Shown piece by piece: positions 16,906 through 25,476 of a DNA stretch of 64,000 nucleotides. Numbering within the stretch: position 1 is the first letter of the stretch; every line of letters starts with the position of its first letter. Made by a program: the position numbers and the translations under genes. The notes under the pieces were generated by a model that saw only the letters and a list, made by a program, of their open reading frames with translations, had not been told where the DNA came from and did no database searches. Source of the DNA: Roseovarius sp. (GTDB lineage: Bacteria; Pseudomonadota; Alphaproteobacteria; Rhodobacterales; Rhodobacteraceae); assembly GCF_027019125.1 (NCBI RefSeq), contig NZ_JALUXE010000034.1, positions 124,001 through 188,000 of the forward strand, written 5' to 3'.

Positions 16906-18090
16906 ATGATCGAAAAAGACCTGCCCTTCTCGGCACAGGAATACCAGCGGCGGCTGGACAAGACCCGCGCCGCCATGGCCCGGCTTGACCTTGACGCGCT
17001 CTTTGTCACCGACCCGTCCAACCAGCATTGGCTGACCGGCTATGATGGCTGGTCGTTCTATGTGCACCAGGGCGTTCTGGTCTTTCCCGAGGCAGATCCG
17101 ATCTGGTGGGGCCGCAATCAGGATGCCAATGGCGGCGTGCGCACCGTCTGGATGACCGACGACCGCGTGATCGGCTATGCCGACAATTACGTGCAGTCGA
17201 CCGAACGCCACCCGATGCAGGATCTGGCGGAGCGGCTCAAGGGTATGGGCCTTGCCGACAAGCGGATCGGCGTGGAAATGGACAATTACTATTTCTCTGC
17301 CAAGGCAATGCAGACCCTGCGCGAGGAACTGCCAGAGGCCACATTCCTCGACGCCACCGCACTGGTGAACTGGCAGCGCACGGTAAAATCCGAGGAAGAG
17401 CTTGGGTTCATGCGCAAGGCGGCGCTGATTTCGGAAAAGATCACCGACGGGCTGATGGAGCGGGTCGAGCCGGGCATTCCCAAGAACGAGATCGTGGCAG
17501 AGATCTTTCGCGATGCCATCCGGGGGGTCGAGGGCGCGTGGGGCGACTATCCCGCAATCGTGCCGCTCTTGCCGTCAGGCTCTGATGCCGCGGCACCGCA
17601 CCTGACGTGGAATGGGCGAGAATTCGCGACCGGCGAGGCCACGTTCTTTGAGATCTCGGGCTGTTACCGGCGCTATCACGCGCCGTTCTGCCGCACGCTC
17701 TTTCTGGGCAAGCCGCCGCAATTCCTGCTCGATGCGGAAAAGGCGCTGGTCGAGGGGTTAGAGGCGGGGCTGGAGGCCGCGAAGGCGGGCAACCGCGCCT
17801 GCGACATTGCCAATGCGTTGGCCGCCCCGCTGGAACGCGCCGGGATCGAACGTGGCGCGCGCTGTGGCTATCCCATCGGTCTGAGCTATCCGCCCGACTG
17901 GGGCGAGCGCACGATTTCCCTGCGCTCCGAGGATGAAACCGTGTTGGAACCGGGCATGACATTCCATTTCATGCCGGGGCTCTGGATGTCCGACTGGGGA
18001 TTGGAGATCACCGAGTCCATTCTGATCAAGGAAAGCGGCCCGGCGGAAACCTTTTGCAACCGCCCGCGCAAGATGTTCGTCAAGGATTGA
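16906..18090 (+). CDS. doeA: ectoine hydrolase DoeA (EutD)
   Basis: A 394-residue M24/creatinase-fold protein that opens the ectoine ring to N-acetyl-L-2,4-diaminobutyrate. Seen: DPSNQHWLTGYDGWSFYVHQ, NNYVQSTERHP-like stretch DNYVQSTERHPMQDLAE, YPAIVPLLPSGSDAAAPHLTW, FFEISGCYRRYHAPFCRTLF, GYPIGLSYPPDWGERT and LEITESILIKE, all typical of DoeA rather than generic Xaa-Pro peptidases. The length is normal. It stands alone on the plus strand, divergent from eutB, and is closed by a strong terminator. The usual partner doeB (deacetylase) does not follow it, so the next step must be encoded elsewhere. No strong ribosome-binding site precedes the ATG. Confidence 0.92.
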   Translation: MIEKDLPFSAQEYQRRLDKTRAAMARLDLDALFVTDPSNQHWLTGYDGWSFYVHQGVLVFPEADPIWWGRNQDANGGVRTVWMTDDRVIGYADNYVQSTERHPMQDLAERLKGMGLADKRIGVEMDNYYFSAKAMQTLREELPEATFLDATALVNWQRTVKSEEELGFMRKAALISEKITDGLMERVEPGIPKNEIVAEIFRDAIRGVEGAWGDYPAIVPLLPSGSDAAAPHLTWNGREFATGEATFFEISGCYRRYHAPFCRTLFLGKPPQFLLDAEKALVEGLEAGLEAAKAGNRACDIANALAAPLERAGIERGARCGYPIGLSYPPDWGERTISLRSEDETVLEPGMTFHFMPGLWMSDWGLEITESILIKESGPAETFCNRPRKMFVKD

Positions 18091-18096
18091 GCAGAG

Positions 18097-18125
18097 AAGG
18101 CCCCCATCGACCGTGGGGGCCTTTT
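18097..18125 (+). terminator. rho-independent terminator of doeA
   Basis: AAGGCCCCC-ATCGACCG-TGGGGGCCTT lies seven bases after the doeA stop and runs into TTTT. Strong GC stem with a T tail; it may also serve the convergent gene on the minus strand. Confidence 0.88.
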
Positions 18126-18136
18126 GCAATTCCGCC

Positions 18137-19087
18137 CTATTCCCATTCCATCTGTTCATAGACCCGGCCGGCATTCTTGGTGGCCAGTTCCTCGAACGTG
18201 TCGAGATGGGTATAGGCGGATTGGTCGACGTAATAGGCATCGGCCAGATCACCGCCCGCGTCGATATGCGCGCGAATCTGGGCGCGCAGATGTTCAAGGT
18301 AGCCCTTGGTGTAACGGCGCACCTGATCCATGTTGGTTGGGTGGCCGTGACCGGGAATCACATAGGTGGCACCCAGCGCCTCGAATTCTGTATCCCAGGT
18401 TTCCAGCCAATCCGCCGTGATCGTATCGGGGAAGATCGGTAACATGCGTTCGTGAAACGCCATGTCACCGGAAATCACGAGGCTTTGCCCCGGCAGCCAT
18501 ACGACGATATCTCCGGGGCTATGGGCTGGCCCCAGATAGCGTGCCTCGATCCGGACATCGCCCATCTCGACGATATACTCCTCGCTGAAGGTCTCGGTCG
18601 GCAGCACCACGCTGGTGCCTTCGGCGCGCTCCTTGGTCACGCGCTGCGCCGCCTCGAGATCACCGCCGCCATGATTTTCGAACTCGGCCGCCGCATCGCT
18701 ATGTGCCACGATGGGCACGCCCTGTTCCGCCCAATAGGAATTGCCCAACATGGCGTGGCCCTGACCGTTTTCATTGAACACCAGCTTGACGGGCTGATCG
18801 GTAACCATCTTGATTTCATCGTGCAGGGCCATGGCCAGCCCGTAGGATGCGCCACCATTGATCACCACCACGCCATCGCCCGTGACGATGAAGCTGAGGT
18901 TGTTGTTGTGTCCGGCATTTTCATAGGTCGGGGGGGCGGTCGCCCCGATGGCGGACCAGACATGCGGGATCACCTCGACCGGTTTGGAATAGAGCAGCGA
19001 GGCCGGGTATTGGTCGGGGATATCCTCGCTCGCGACGGCGGCGCTGGCGGCGCAGAGCAAGAGGGTGCCGAGGGTCACACGCATCAT
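18137..19087 (-). CDS. exported metallo-beta-lactamase-fold protein with a degenerate zinc motif
   Basis: A 316-residue protein with a Sec signal peptide (MRVTLGTLLLCAASAAVAS-ED) and the MBL fold. Later family motifs are intact: GPAHSPGDIV (motif 3 His), LVISGDMAFHE (motif 4 Asp) and YVIPGHGHPTN (motif 5 His). The hallmark HxHxDH site after strand FVTGDGVVVINGG is replaced by FNENGQGHAMLGN: only the last His remains. Either the protein uses a changed metal site or it is not a hydrolase. GGAGGT fits ATG 19087 (spacing 5) or 19084 (spacing 8). The gene starts one base past the stop of the second MBL gene, so the two form an operon. Related soluble proteins occur in periplasmic quinoprotein systems, but none is nearby. 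Confidence 0.85.
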   Translation of the reverse strand: MMRVTLGTLLLCAASAAVASEDIPDQYPASLLYSKPVEVIPHVWSAIGATAPPTYENAGHNNNLSFIVTGDGVVVINGGASYGLAMALHDEIKMVTDQPVKLVFNENGQGHAMLGNSYWAEQGVPIVAHSDAAAEFENHGGGDLEAAQRVTKERAEGTSVVLPTETFSEEYIVEMGDVRIEARYLGPAHSPGDIVVWLPGQSLVISGDMAFHERMLPIFPDTITADWLETWDTEFEALGATYVIPGHGHPTNMDQVRRYTKGYLEHLRAQIRAHIDAGGDLADAYYVDQSAYTHLDTFEELATKNAGRVYEQMEWE

Positions 19088-19088
19088 C

Positions 19089-20003
19089 TCAGACCTCCGC
19101 AACAAACCGGTATGCATCGCCATCGCGTTCGACCCGACCCAACCCGCCCCCGGGCAGATGAAAGCCGACCATCGCCATCTGATCGGTCGCCAACTGGTCG
19201 AGGAGTCGCGTGCGCGTCGCGATCCCGGTCTCGGCATCCTGATCCGATCCGCTGGCCCAATCAGGCCGGGCAAAGGCCAGATGACCGTTGCCAATGGCAT
19301 CCCCCACGACCAATGCCGCCTCGGTGCCCTGACGGAGTTCAAACGCCATGTGGCCGGGTGTGTGGCCAGGCGTATCATGTGCGAGGATACCCGGCAGCAC
19401 CTCTTGCCCGCCTGCGATGAATTCCATCCGATCCTCAATCGCCGCCAGACGCCGGGCGGCGCCAACGGCAAAGCTGGCCCGCTCGGCACCGATGCTCTCG
19501 ACCGTGGCGGGGTCTGTCCAATACTCCCATTCCGCCTGCCCGATCATGTAGCTGGCATTCGCGAACACCGGATCGTCGAAGTCATCCAGCACGCCCCAGA
19601 GGTGATCCGGATGCGCATGGGTAAAGAGGACATGGGTGATGTCATCAGCGCTGACACCGACGGATTCGAGCGCTTCGAGAATCTTCCCGGCACTCGGCAT
19701 GAACCCGGGCCCGGACCCTGCGTCGAACAGCACTGTGCGCTCGGCATCCTGAAACAGCGTCAGATTGCAGGGCGGCTCGACCGTGTCGCCAGTAATTCCA
19801 TACTGCGCCAGAATCGGGGCGGCATCGGCAGCGGGCAGGTTGCCGAGCAGAAACTCCATCGGCAGCACGAGATTGCCGTCGCTGAGGGTGGAGATCTTGG
19901 CACTGCCCAGCGTGAGCTCTGTCGCGGCAATGCCCGGGCGCGACAGACCGACAAGCGTGCCGGCACCCAAGGCCGCCAGAATTTGACGTCGGTTGAAATG
20001 CAT
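19089..20003 (-). CDS. exported metallo-beta-lactamase-fold hydrolase
   Basis: A 304-residue MBL-fold protein with an intact zinc motif THAHPDHLWG (near residue 128), later ligands in HDTPGHTPGHMAFEL, LVVGDAIGNGHLAF and MVGFHLPGGG. The N-terminus MHFNRRQILAALGAGTLVGLSRPGIA looks like a Tat signal, with its Arg-Arg pair before a hydrophobic core, so it should be folded in the cytoplasm and moved to the periplasm. Substrate unknown; lactonase or thiolester hydrolase activities are common in this branch. It is first in a two-gene operon with the degenerate MBL protein downstream. GAGGAAACC precedes the ATG. The upstream gap (20004-20158) is AT-rich and shared with the divergent HTH regulator. 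Confidence 0.88.
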   Translation of the reverse strand: MHFNRRQILAALGAGTLVGLSRPGIAATELTLGSAKISTLSDGNLVLPMEFLLGNLPAADAAPILAQYGITGDTVEPPCNLTLFQDAERTVLFDAGSGPGFMPSAGKILEALESVGVSADDITHVLFTHAHPDHLWGVLDDFDDPVFANASYMIGQAEWEYWTDPATVESIGAERASFAVGAARRLAAIEDRMEFIAGGQEVLPGILAHDTPGHTPGHMAFELRQGTEAALVVGDAIGNGHLAFARPDWASGSDQDAETGIATRTRLLDQLATDQMAMVGFHLPGGGLGRVERDGDAYRFVAEV

Positions 20004-20158
20004 GGTTTCCTCATCCCTTATTTATTCGTATTTATGAATATGATGCTCTGGCAGGCATCAGAATACAAGGCGAAACAGGCTGCGTTTGATGCTGATTTCC
20101 GCGCAGAGATGCGATAGGAACGCTGCATAGGATTTCTAATGTGTGATCATCAAAGCCC

Positions 20159-21028
20159 ATGGACAGTGAACTTCCCGCCTATCTGACAACCAAGGAGGTC
20201 GCAGACCTGCTTCGGGTGAAGGAGCGCAAGGTCTACGACATGGTCGCCACCGGCGAGATCCCGCATCGCAAGATCACCGGCAAGCTCTTGTTTCCCCAAA
20301 ACGAGTTGATGTGCTGGATTGAGGGAACAGGTGTCACCCTGCCCTCCGAGCGCCCGATGCTTGTGACCGGCTCGCATGATCCGCTGCTGGATTGGGCGCT
20401 GCGTGAGAGCGGCGCGTGCCTTGCAACCCTCTGGAACGGAAGCTGTGACGGGCTGGAGGTATTTGCCGAAGGGCGTGCGGTTGTGACCGGGCTGCATATT
20501 CCCGGCGAAACCGACTGGAACATTCCCGCGCTCGAGGCGCGCGGATTGCGCGACGCTGTGCTCATTGGCTGGGCGGAACGCACGCGTGGGCTGATCCTGA
20601 CACCTGCCGTGGCGGATATGGTCCAGGGGATCGGCGATCTGCGCGGCCGTCGCGTGATCCTGCGCCAAGAGGGGGCAGGCACCACGGCGCTCTTTGCAAG
20701 CATGATGGCCGAAGCGGGCATGACAGCGGATGACATCCTGACGCCTGCCAGCCCCGCCCATACCGAAAGCGATGCCGCCGCCGCCGTGGCCGCAGGAGAG
20801 GCCGAGGCGACTTTGGGGATCGAATCCATGGCGCGGCAATTTCGGCTGGTGTTCCGTCCCTTGGTGCAAGAGCGCTTTGACCTCTTGATCGACCGTCGCG
20901 CCTATTTCACCGACCCCGTGCAGCGGCTTGTCGCCTTCATGCGGTCCGAAACGATGGTCGCCAAAGCCTCGGCGCTCGGCGGTTATGATCTGAGGGGACT
21001 GGGCGAGGTGCGCTGGATTTCCGCCTGA
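20159..21028 (+). CDS. one-component regulator: excisionase-type HTH plus ligand-binding (PBP-like) domain, probable tungstate/molybdate sensor
   Basis: A 289-residue protein in two parts. Residues about 8-60 (LTTKEVADLLRVKERKVYDMVATGEIPHRKI) form a MerR/excisionase-type winged helix. Residues about 75-289 match the PBP-like domain of molybdate/tungstate-binding proteins, with RRVILRQEGAGTTALFASMM and GEAEATLGIESMARQFRLVF. The gene faces the tup operon tail to tail with a shared hairpin between them. By architecture and place it should sense tungstate or molybdate and control tup or molybdoenzyme genes; this is inference, since ModE, the usual sensor, has a different structure. No clear ribosome-binding site precedes the ATG. 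Confidence 0.85.
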   Translation: MDSELPAYLTTKEVADLLRVKERKVYDMVATGEIPHRKITGKLLFPQNELMCWIEGTGVTLPSERPMLVTGSHDPLLDWALRESGACLATLWNGSCDGLEVFAEGRAVVTGLHIPGETDWNIPALEARGLRDAVLIGWAERTRGLILTPAVADMVQGIGDLRGRRVILRQEGAGTTALFASMMAEAGMTADDILTPASPAHTESDAAAAVAAGEAEATLGIESMARQFRLVFRPLVQERFDLLIDRRAYFTDPVQRLVAFMRSETMVAKASALGGYDLRGLGEVRWISA

Positions 21029-21060
21029 ACCGGCCGTTCTCAGACAGGTCACAAATGCAT

Positions 21061-21089
21061 TGGGCGGAACTCTCTCGACGTTCCGCCCA
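21061..21089. terminator. shared hairpin between the HTH-PBP regulator and tupA
   Basis: TGGGCGGAAC-TCTCTCGAC-GTTCCGCCCA is a perfect 10-bp stem in the 87-bp gap between convergent genes. It is followed by GTTT on the plus strand; T runs are short, but the position argues for a two-way terminator. Confidence 0.72.
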
Positions 21090-21115
21090 GTTTCAAATCC
21101 GCTTGAAGAACAAGG

Positions 21116-21943
21116 TCAGCCGTTCGCGTTGGGGAAGAACAACTGCTGACCGTCGATCTTGTAATCCGCGATGGCCTGTTGCCCCTCTGCTGACAACACC
21201 CAGTCGATGAAGGCCTGCCCGGCCTCGGCCTTGACGTTCTCGTGCTTTGCCGGGTTCACGAGGATGATCCCATACTGGTTGAACAGGCGCGTGTCGCCTT
21301 CCACCGCTATCTGGTATTCGCCCTTGTTGCCAAAGGAAATCCACGTGGCGCGGTCGGTCAGCACATAGGCCCCCATCGCCGTGCCGGTATTGAGCGTGGC
21401 CCCCATCCCGGAGCCGGTTTCGCGATACCAATCGCCAGACGCCGCTGCGGCATCAATGCCCGCCTCTTTCCACAGCTTCAGTTCTGCCTTGTGGGTGCCG
21501 CTGTCATCCCCGCGCGAAGCAAAGGTCGCGCCGGCTTCCGCAATCTTGGTGAGGGCCGCGACGATGTCCGTGGTCCCCGCAATACCTGCCGGATCGTTGG
21601 GCGGGCCGACGAGGATGAAATCGTTATACATCACGTCCGACCGTTGCAGCCCATGTCCCTCGGCCACGAATTTTTCTTCTGCCGCCTTGGCATGGACAAA
21701 GAGCACGTCGCCATCGCCATTCTCGGCATTCTTGATCGCCTGCCCGGTGCCCACCGCCACCACGCGCACCTCTATGCCGGTCTTTTCCTGAAAGATCGGA
21801 AGAATATGGTCAAAGAGCCCCGAATTCTGCGTCGAAGTGGTGGATTGCACCACGATGAACTGATCCTGCGCCTGCACGGCCCCAGACAGGCCCAAGGCAA
21901 GAGCCGCACCTGCGGCAAGCGAGAAAAGATGACGTCTGAGCAT
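21116..21943 (-). CDS. tupA: tungstate ABC importer, substrate-binding protein
   Basis: A 275-residue periplasmic protein with a Sec signal peptide (MLRRHLFSLAAGAALALGLSGAVQAQ). The mature part starts FIVVQSTTSTQNSGLFDHIL; the TTSTQNSG stretch is the oxyanion-binding signature of TupA and separates it from ModA. Other marks are VAVGTGQAIKNAENGDGDV and FASRGDDSGTHKAELKLWK. Tungstate is needed for tungsten formate dehydrogenases and aldehyde oxidoreductases. AGGGA precedes the ATG. It is the last of three genes in the order tupB, tupC, tupA, 24 bp after tupC. Confidence 0.95.
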   Translation of the reverse strand: MLRRHLFSLAAGAALALGLSGAVQAQDQFIVVQSTTSTQNSGLFDHILPIFQEKTGIEVRVVAVGTGQAIKNAENGDGDVLFVHAKAAEEKFVAEGHGLQRSDVMYNDFILVGPPNDPAGIAGTTDIVAALTKIAEAGATFASRGDDSGTHKAELKLWKEAGIDAAAASGDWYRETGSGMGATLNTGTAMGAYVLTDRATWISFGNKGEYQIAVEGDTRLFNQYGIILVNPAKHENVKAEAGQAFIDWVLSAEGQQAIADYKIDGQQLFFPNANG

Positions 21944-21967
21944 GAAATTGTCCCTGTCTTTTGGATG

Positions 21968-22738
21968 TCAGAAAGTTGTGCCTGTGTAGAGCCGCCCTTG
22001 GGTCCAGGCGCGCGCAGCCTCGGACCGGGGACGACCAAGAACCTGCTCAGTCGGGCCAGTTTCGGCGACGCGACCTGCATGCATGAAAATCACCTCGTCC
22101 CCTAACCGCCCGGCCTGTCCCAGATCATGCGTGACCATGACAATCGTCACGCCGCGCGCATGGGCCGCGTTGATCAGATCCTCGATCCGTTGGGTCGAGG
22201 CCGGGTCGAGGCTGCTGGTCGGTTCATCGAGGAACAAGAGGCGCGGCTTGCAGATCAGAGCGCGCGCCAAGGCAAGGCGCTGTTGCTCGCCGCCCGAGAG
22301 GACACGCGCGGGATGTCGCGCCAGTTCGCTGAGCCCGGCCAGTTCGAGTGCATGCGCCGCCTCTGCCGCACGCTCTGCACCGCGCACGCCATGTACCGAA
22401 AGCGCAAAGATGAGATTGGCCAGCACCGACCGCCGCAGCATCACGGGGCGCTGAAACACCATGGCCTGCGCGCGGCGCGCTTTTTCATCAGGGGCTTGCC
22501 CCTGCCAGAGCACTTGCCCGGCGGACGGCGTCAAGAGACCATGCAGCAAACGCAAAAGCAGGCTCTTGCCAGCGCCATTCGCCCCCATGATCAAGATGCG
22601 CCGCCCCTCGGGTATCGAAAGGGACAGATCATGAATCAGCCGCTTGCCACCCGCGTCGAATGACAGGCCGCGCGCCTCTAGCAGCGGAATGCGCGTGGCG
22701 ACCTCAGCGGTGGTCATATCCATCACCGTGTCACGCAT
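21968..22738 (-). CDS. tupC: tungstate ABC importer, ATP-binding protein
   Basis: A 256-residue ATPase: Walker A MGANGAGKSLLLRLLHG, signature LSGGEQQRLALARAL, Walker B LLFLDEPTSSLD, switch His in MVTHDLGQAG. It energises TupB for tungstate uptake. It overlaps the tupB stop by 8 bp, so translation is coupled. A shorter start at Met6 or Met8 is possible; neither is decided by the sequence. Confidence 0.93.
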   Translation of the reverse strand: MRDTVMDMTTAEVATRIPLLEARGLSFDAGGKRLIHDLSLSIPEGRRILIMGANGAGKSLLLRLLHGLLTPSAGQVLWQGQAPDEKARRAQAMVFQRPVMLRRSVLANLIFALSVHGVRGAERAAEAAHALELAGLSELARHPARVLSGGEQQRLALARALICKPRLLFLDEPTSSLDPASTQRIEDLINAAHARGVTIVMVTHDLGQAGRLGDEVIFMHAGRVAETGPTEQVLGRPRSEAARAWTQGRLYTGTTF

Positions 22739-23417
22739 AGGCCGCCCGCACCGCAGAGGCCCGGAGCGCCATCACAACCGCGTTCACGAGCACCGCAAGA
22801 ACCAGCAACACCACGCCAAGGGCCAGCGCCAGCTCGAGATTTCCCTTGGATGTCTCGAGGGCAATGGTCGTGGTCATCACGCGGGTCACATGGTTTATAT
22901 TGCCGCCCACGATCAGCACAGCGCCTACCTCGGCCACGGCGCGGCCAAACCCCGCCAGCGCCACGGTCATCAGGCTATACCGTGCATCCCAAAGCAGGGC
23001 CGCAACCCGTTCATGCGCGCGCAGGCCCATCGAGGCGAACTGCTCGGCGTATTCGCCATGCAGATCCTCGACGACCTGTTTCGTGAGCGCCGCCACGATC
23101 GGGGTTACAAGTATCGTCTGCGCGATGATCATCGCGGCAGGGGTGTAGAGCAACTGAAGGGGGCCAAAAGGGCCGGAGGCGGACAGCATGAGATAGACGA
23201 ACAGCCCAACCACCACCGGCGGCAATCCCATCAAGGCATTGAGGATAACCGTCATCACCCCGCGCCCCGGAAACCGGAACGCACCCACCATCGCCCCCAA
23301 GGGCAGGCCGATCAGGCAGGACAAAAGCACCGCGGAAAGCGTGACATGGAGCGACAGCCCGACGATCTCGCTCAGGTTCCGATCCCAATTGAGGATCAGA
23401 ACCAAGGCCTCGGACAT
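22731..23417 (-). CDS. tupB: tungstate ABC importer, permease
   Basis: A 228-residue inner-membrane permease with about five to six helices, matching TupB. The cytoplasmic coupling loop is FASMGLRAHERVAALLWDARYSLM, followed by AEVGAVLIVGGNINHVTRVMTTTIALETSKGN, a TupB/WtpB-like C-terminal half. The start is placed at 23417 (MSEALVLILNWDRNLSEIVG), as homologues begin there; an in-frame start at 23474 would add a hydrophilic leader. The promoter should lie in the 94-bp gap after the methyltransferase stop. Confidence 0.93.
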   Translation of the reverse strand: MSEALVLILNWDRNLSEIVGLSLHVTLSAVLLSCLIGLPLGAMVGAFRFPGRGVMTVILNALMGLPPVVVGLFVYLMLSASGPFGPLQLLYTPAAMIIAQTILVTPIVAALTKQVVEDLHGEYAEQFASMGLRAHERVAALLWDARYSLMTVALAGFGRAVAEVGAVLIVGGNINHVTRVMTTTIALETSKGNLELALALGVVLLVLAVLVNAVVMALRASAVRAAYA

Positions 23418-23511
23418 GATGTCGCCAAAGCTGAACACGTGCGATTTCTCCCCTCTTCGGGAAAAAATACACAAAAAGACACAATACTCCAGCCCCTAAC
23501 GCGACAACGCC

Positions 23512-24201
23512 TCAGGGTTTTGCGGCTCGCAAGCGCCAGAGGCGGAGCGGTTGGCTCAATTCTGGGCCGTTTGGCCCAGCGGTGACATGCGCCGCATACA
23601 GGCGCGCCAGCGTGTCGCGCTGCGCTTCGGCCAATGCGCGACGCGTGGGATCGACGCGGGCGAGATAGTCGATGAAGGCGTCCAAATCGGCCACCGGCGT
23701 AGGTCGATGATACGTCACGGGCGCAGGCCCGGTCGCCGCGCCCGCCGCCAGAATGGCATCAATCGCCCGAATCGCCGCGTGGCGCATCTCTGTCTCATCC
23801 TCGACCGGGCGCATGACCTCAAAGAAAGCGCCCTCTGCCAAGGGCTCTACAATGACGACTTCTCCGCCGGGGCGCAGAACGCGCAACGCCTCTAGCAGGC
23901 CGTTCTGCATCAGAGGCAGGGGGACATGATGCAGCGCGTTCAGGAAAATACAGGCGTCAAAGGATTCTGCGGCAAAGGGCAACTGCTCTGCTCCGCCACG
24001 CTCGAACCGGGCATCGGGAACAGCCAGGCGGGCGGCGGCCACCGCTTCGGATGCCGGATCCATACCGGTCACGTCATAGCCCGCCTGTACCAGAGTGCGC
24101 GCCAACGCCCCGTGACCACAGCCGATATCGAGCACCGCCCGCGCGCCAATCTCAGACAGGATCGCCAAGAGGCGCGCGGCTGTATCCGGCGCTTCAGTCA
24201 T
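23512..24201 (-). CDS. class I SAM-dependent methyltransferase
   Basis: A 229-residue cytosolic methyltransferase of the UbiE/Methyltransf_11 type. Motif I is VLDIGCGHGALARTL (residues about 22-36), the acidic loop VTGMDPASEAV, and motif post-I/II FDACIFLNALHHVPLP and LRVLRPGGEVVIVEPL. The substrate is unknown. The start at 24201 (MTEAPDTAARLLAIL) overlaps the end of the CaiB-type gene by 8 bp, which points to translational coupling, so it may act on the same pathway or be carried along with it. It precedes the tup operon by 94 bp on the same strand. Confidence 0.85.
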   Translation of the reverse strand: MTEAPDTAARLLAILSEIGARAVLDIGCGHGALARTLVQAGYDVTGMDPASEAVAAARLAVPDARFERGGAEQLPFAAESFDACIFLNALHHVPLPLMQNGLLEALRVLRPGGEVVIVEPLAEGAFFEVMRPVEDETEMRHAAIRAIDAILAAGAATGPAPVTYHRPTPVADLDAFIDYLARVDPTRRALAEAQRDTLARLYAAHVTAGPNGPELSQPLRLWRLRAAKP

Positions 24202-25321
24202 CGCCGAACTCTGCGCGCAGCGCGGCGCTATTCGCCCCAAGGGCGGGCACAGGCCCCAGGGCGGCCTCGACACCGTCCATCTGCGCGCCGGGGGCCAGCA
24301 TTCGCACCGGGCCAGACGGTGTCTCAACCGTGACGTGGCGGTTCTGGGGATGGCTGACCAGATCCTCCATCTCGCTCACGCGCCCATAGGCGATACGCGC
24401 CGCGCGCAGGCGTTCGGCCATGGCATCGCGGGGCAGGGCGGCAAAGATCGGGCGCAGCACCGCATCGAGAGCCTCGCGATTGGCAACGCGGTTCGAATTG
24501 CTGTCGAAGCGCGGATCGCGGGCAAGCGTCGCATCGCCCAGGATCGTGTCGCAGAACGTGGCCCATTCGCGCTCGTTCTGGATCGAGATCAAAACCGCCT
24601 TGCCATCGCTGCCCTGATAGACGCCATAGGGGGCGATCGTGGGGTGATTGAGACCGGCGCGCGGTGGCACCTTGCCGCCGTAAGCATATTGCAGATAGGG
24701 CACGTTCATCCAGTCGCTCAGCGCATGGAACAGTGACACCGCGATGTGCCTGCCCTCGCCCGTTGTCGCGCGCCCGATCAGCGCCTCGAGAATGGCCTGA
24801 TAAGCGGTCATTCCCGCAGCGATGTCACATACTGAAACCCCGGTACGCGCCGGGCCATGCTCATTTCCGGTAATCGACGAGAGACCGGTTTCGGCCTGCA
24901 CCAAGAGATCATAGGCCTTGAGATCCGCCAGCGGCCCCTCTTCGCCATAGCCCGAGATCGAGACCGTGATCAGACGCGGGTAATCGGCACGCAAGCGGGC
25001 GGGCGCAAATCCCAGACGATCAATCGCACCCGGCGCGAGATTCTGGATGAACACATCGGCCTTGCTGAGCATCCGCTCCATCAACGCGCGGTCCGCCTCT
25101 TGCCGCAGGTCGAGGCAGAGCGATTCCTTGCCTCGGTTGAGCCAGACGAAATAGGCGCTTTCGCCATGGACCAAGGCGTCATACCCCCGCGCGAAATCGC
25201 CTTCGGGCCGCTCGACCTTGATCACCCGCGCACCGGCCTCTGCCAGACGGCCTGACGCATAGGGCGCGGCGACCGCCTGTTCGACGGAAACAACCAATAA
25301 TCCGGCAAGGTCAGTGCGCAT
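24194..25321 (-). CDS. CaiB/BaiF family (class III) CoA-transferase
   Basis: A 375-residue formyl-CoA-transferase-family enzyme that moves CoA between carboxylic acids. Seen: LLVVSVEQAVAAPYASGRLAEAGARVIKVE at the N-terminus, NRGKESLCLDLR, the catalytic Asp region LKAYDLLVQAETGLSSITG (Asp near residue 155) and GEGRHIAVSLFHALSDW. The length is slightly below the usual about 400. The start at 25321 follows GGAG at a loose spacing. It is divergent from a LysR gene, with acyl-CoA dehydrogenase and MaoC genes beyond, so the locus likely activates an organic acid to its CoA thioester for oxidation. A C5 dicarboxylate such as mesaconate, itaconate or citramalate is a guess from the MaoC type. Confidence 0.88.
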   Translation of the reverse strand: MRTDLAGLLVVSVEQAVAAPYASGRLAEAGARVIKVERPEGDFARGYDALVHGESAYFVWLNRGKESLCLDLRQEADRALMERMLSKADVFIQNLAPGAIDRLGFAPARLRADYPRLITVSISGYGEEGPLADLKAYDLLVQAETGLSSITGNEHGPARTGVSVCDIAAGMTAYQAILEALIGRATTGEGRHIAVSLFHALSDWMNVPYLQYAYGGKVPPRAGLNHPTIAPYGVYQGSDGKAVLISIQNEREWATFCDTILGDATLARDPRFDSNSNRVANREALDAVLRPIFAALPRDAMAERLRAARIAYGRVSEMEDLVSHPQNRHVTVETPSGPVRMLAPGAQMDGVEAALGPVPALGANSAALRAEFGDD

Positions 25322-25385
25322 CGGGGTCTCTTCTCCTTTGGAGGCAGTCTGGCCGGACCATGCATTATTGCATCGGCCGTGGGAA

Positions 25386-25476
25386 ATACCCGTCTTTTTG
25401 AACGGGTATAAGGCCCGACTATGGGCAACCATAGGCTTGCGCTCTAGCATTTCGCTTTGATAGGCTTTTTGCCTAT
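25386..25476. promoter_or_regulatory. divergent control region of the CaiB and LysR genes with two inverted repeats
   Basis: ATACCCGT-N8-ACGGGTAT (25386-25409) is a perfect interrupted palindrome of the size bound by LysR proteins. A second, ATAGGC-TTTTT-GCCTAT (25460-25476), overlaps the LysR start codon, and another ATAGGC half-site lies at 25431. Inference: the LysR protein binds here to control the CaiB operon and itself. Confidence 0.6.

Noticed and set aside
20150..21052. Open frame of about 300 codons on the minus strand
   Set aside because: Antisense to the HTH-PBP regulator; composition is His/Gln/Arg-rich and no start signal is seen.
21093..21431. Open frame of 112 codons within tupA
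   Set aside because: A shifted frame on the same strand as tupA; tupA itself has signal peptide and TTSTQNSG motif.
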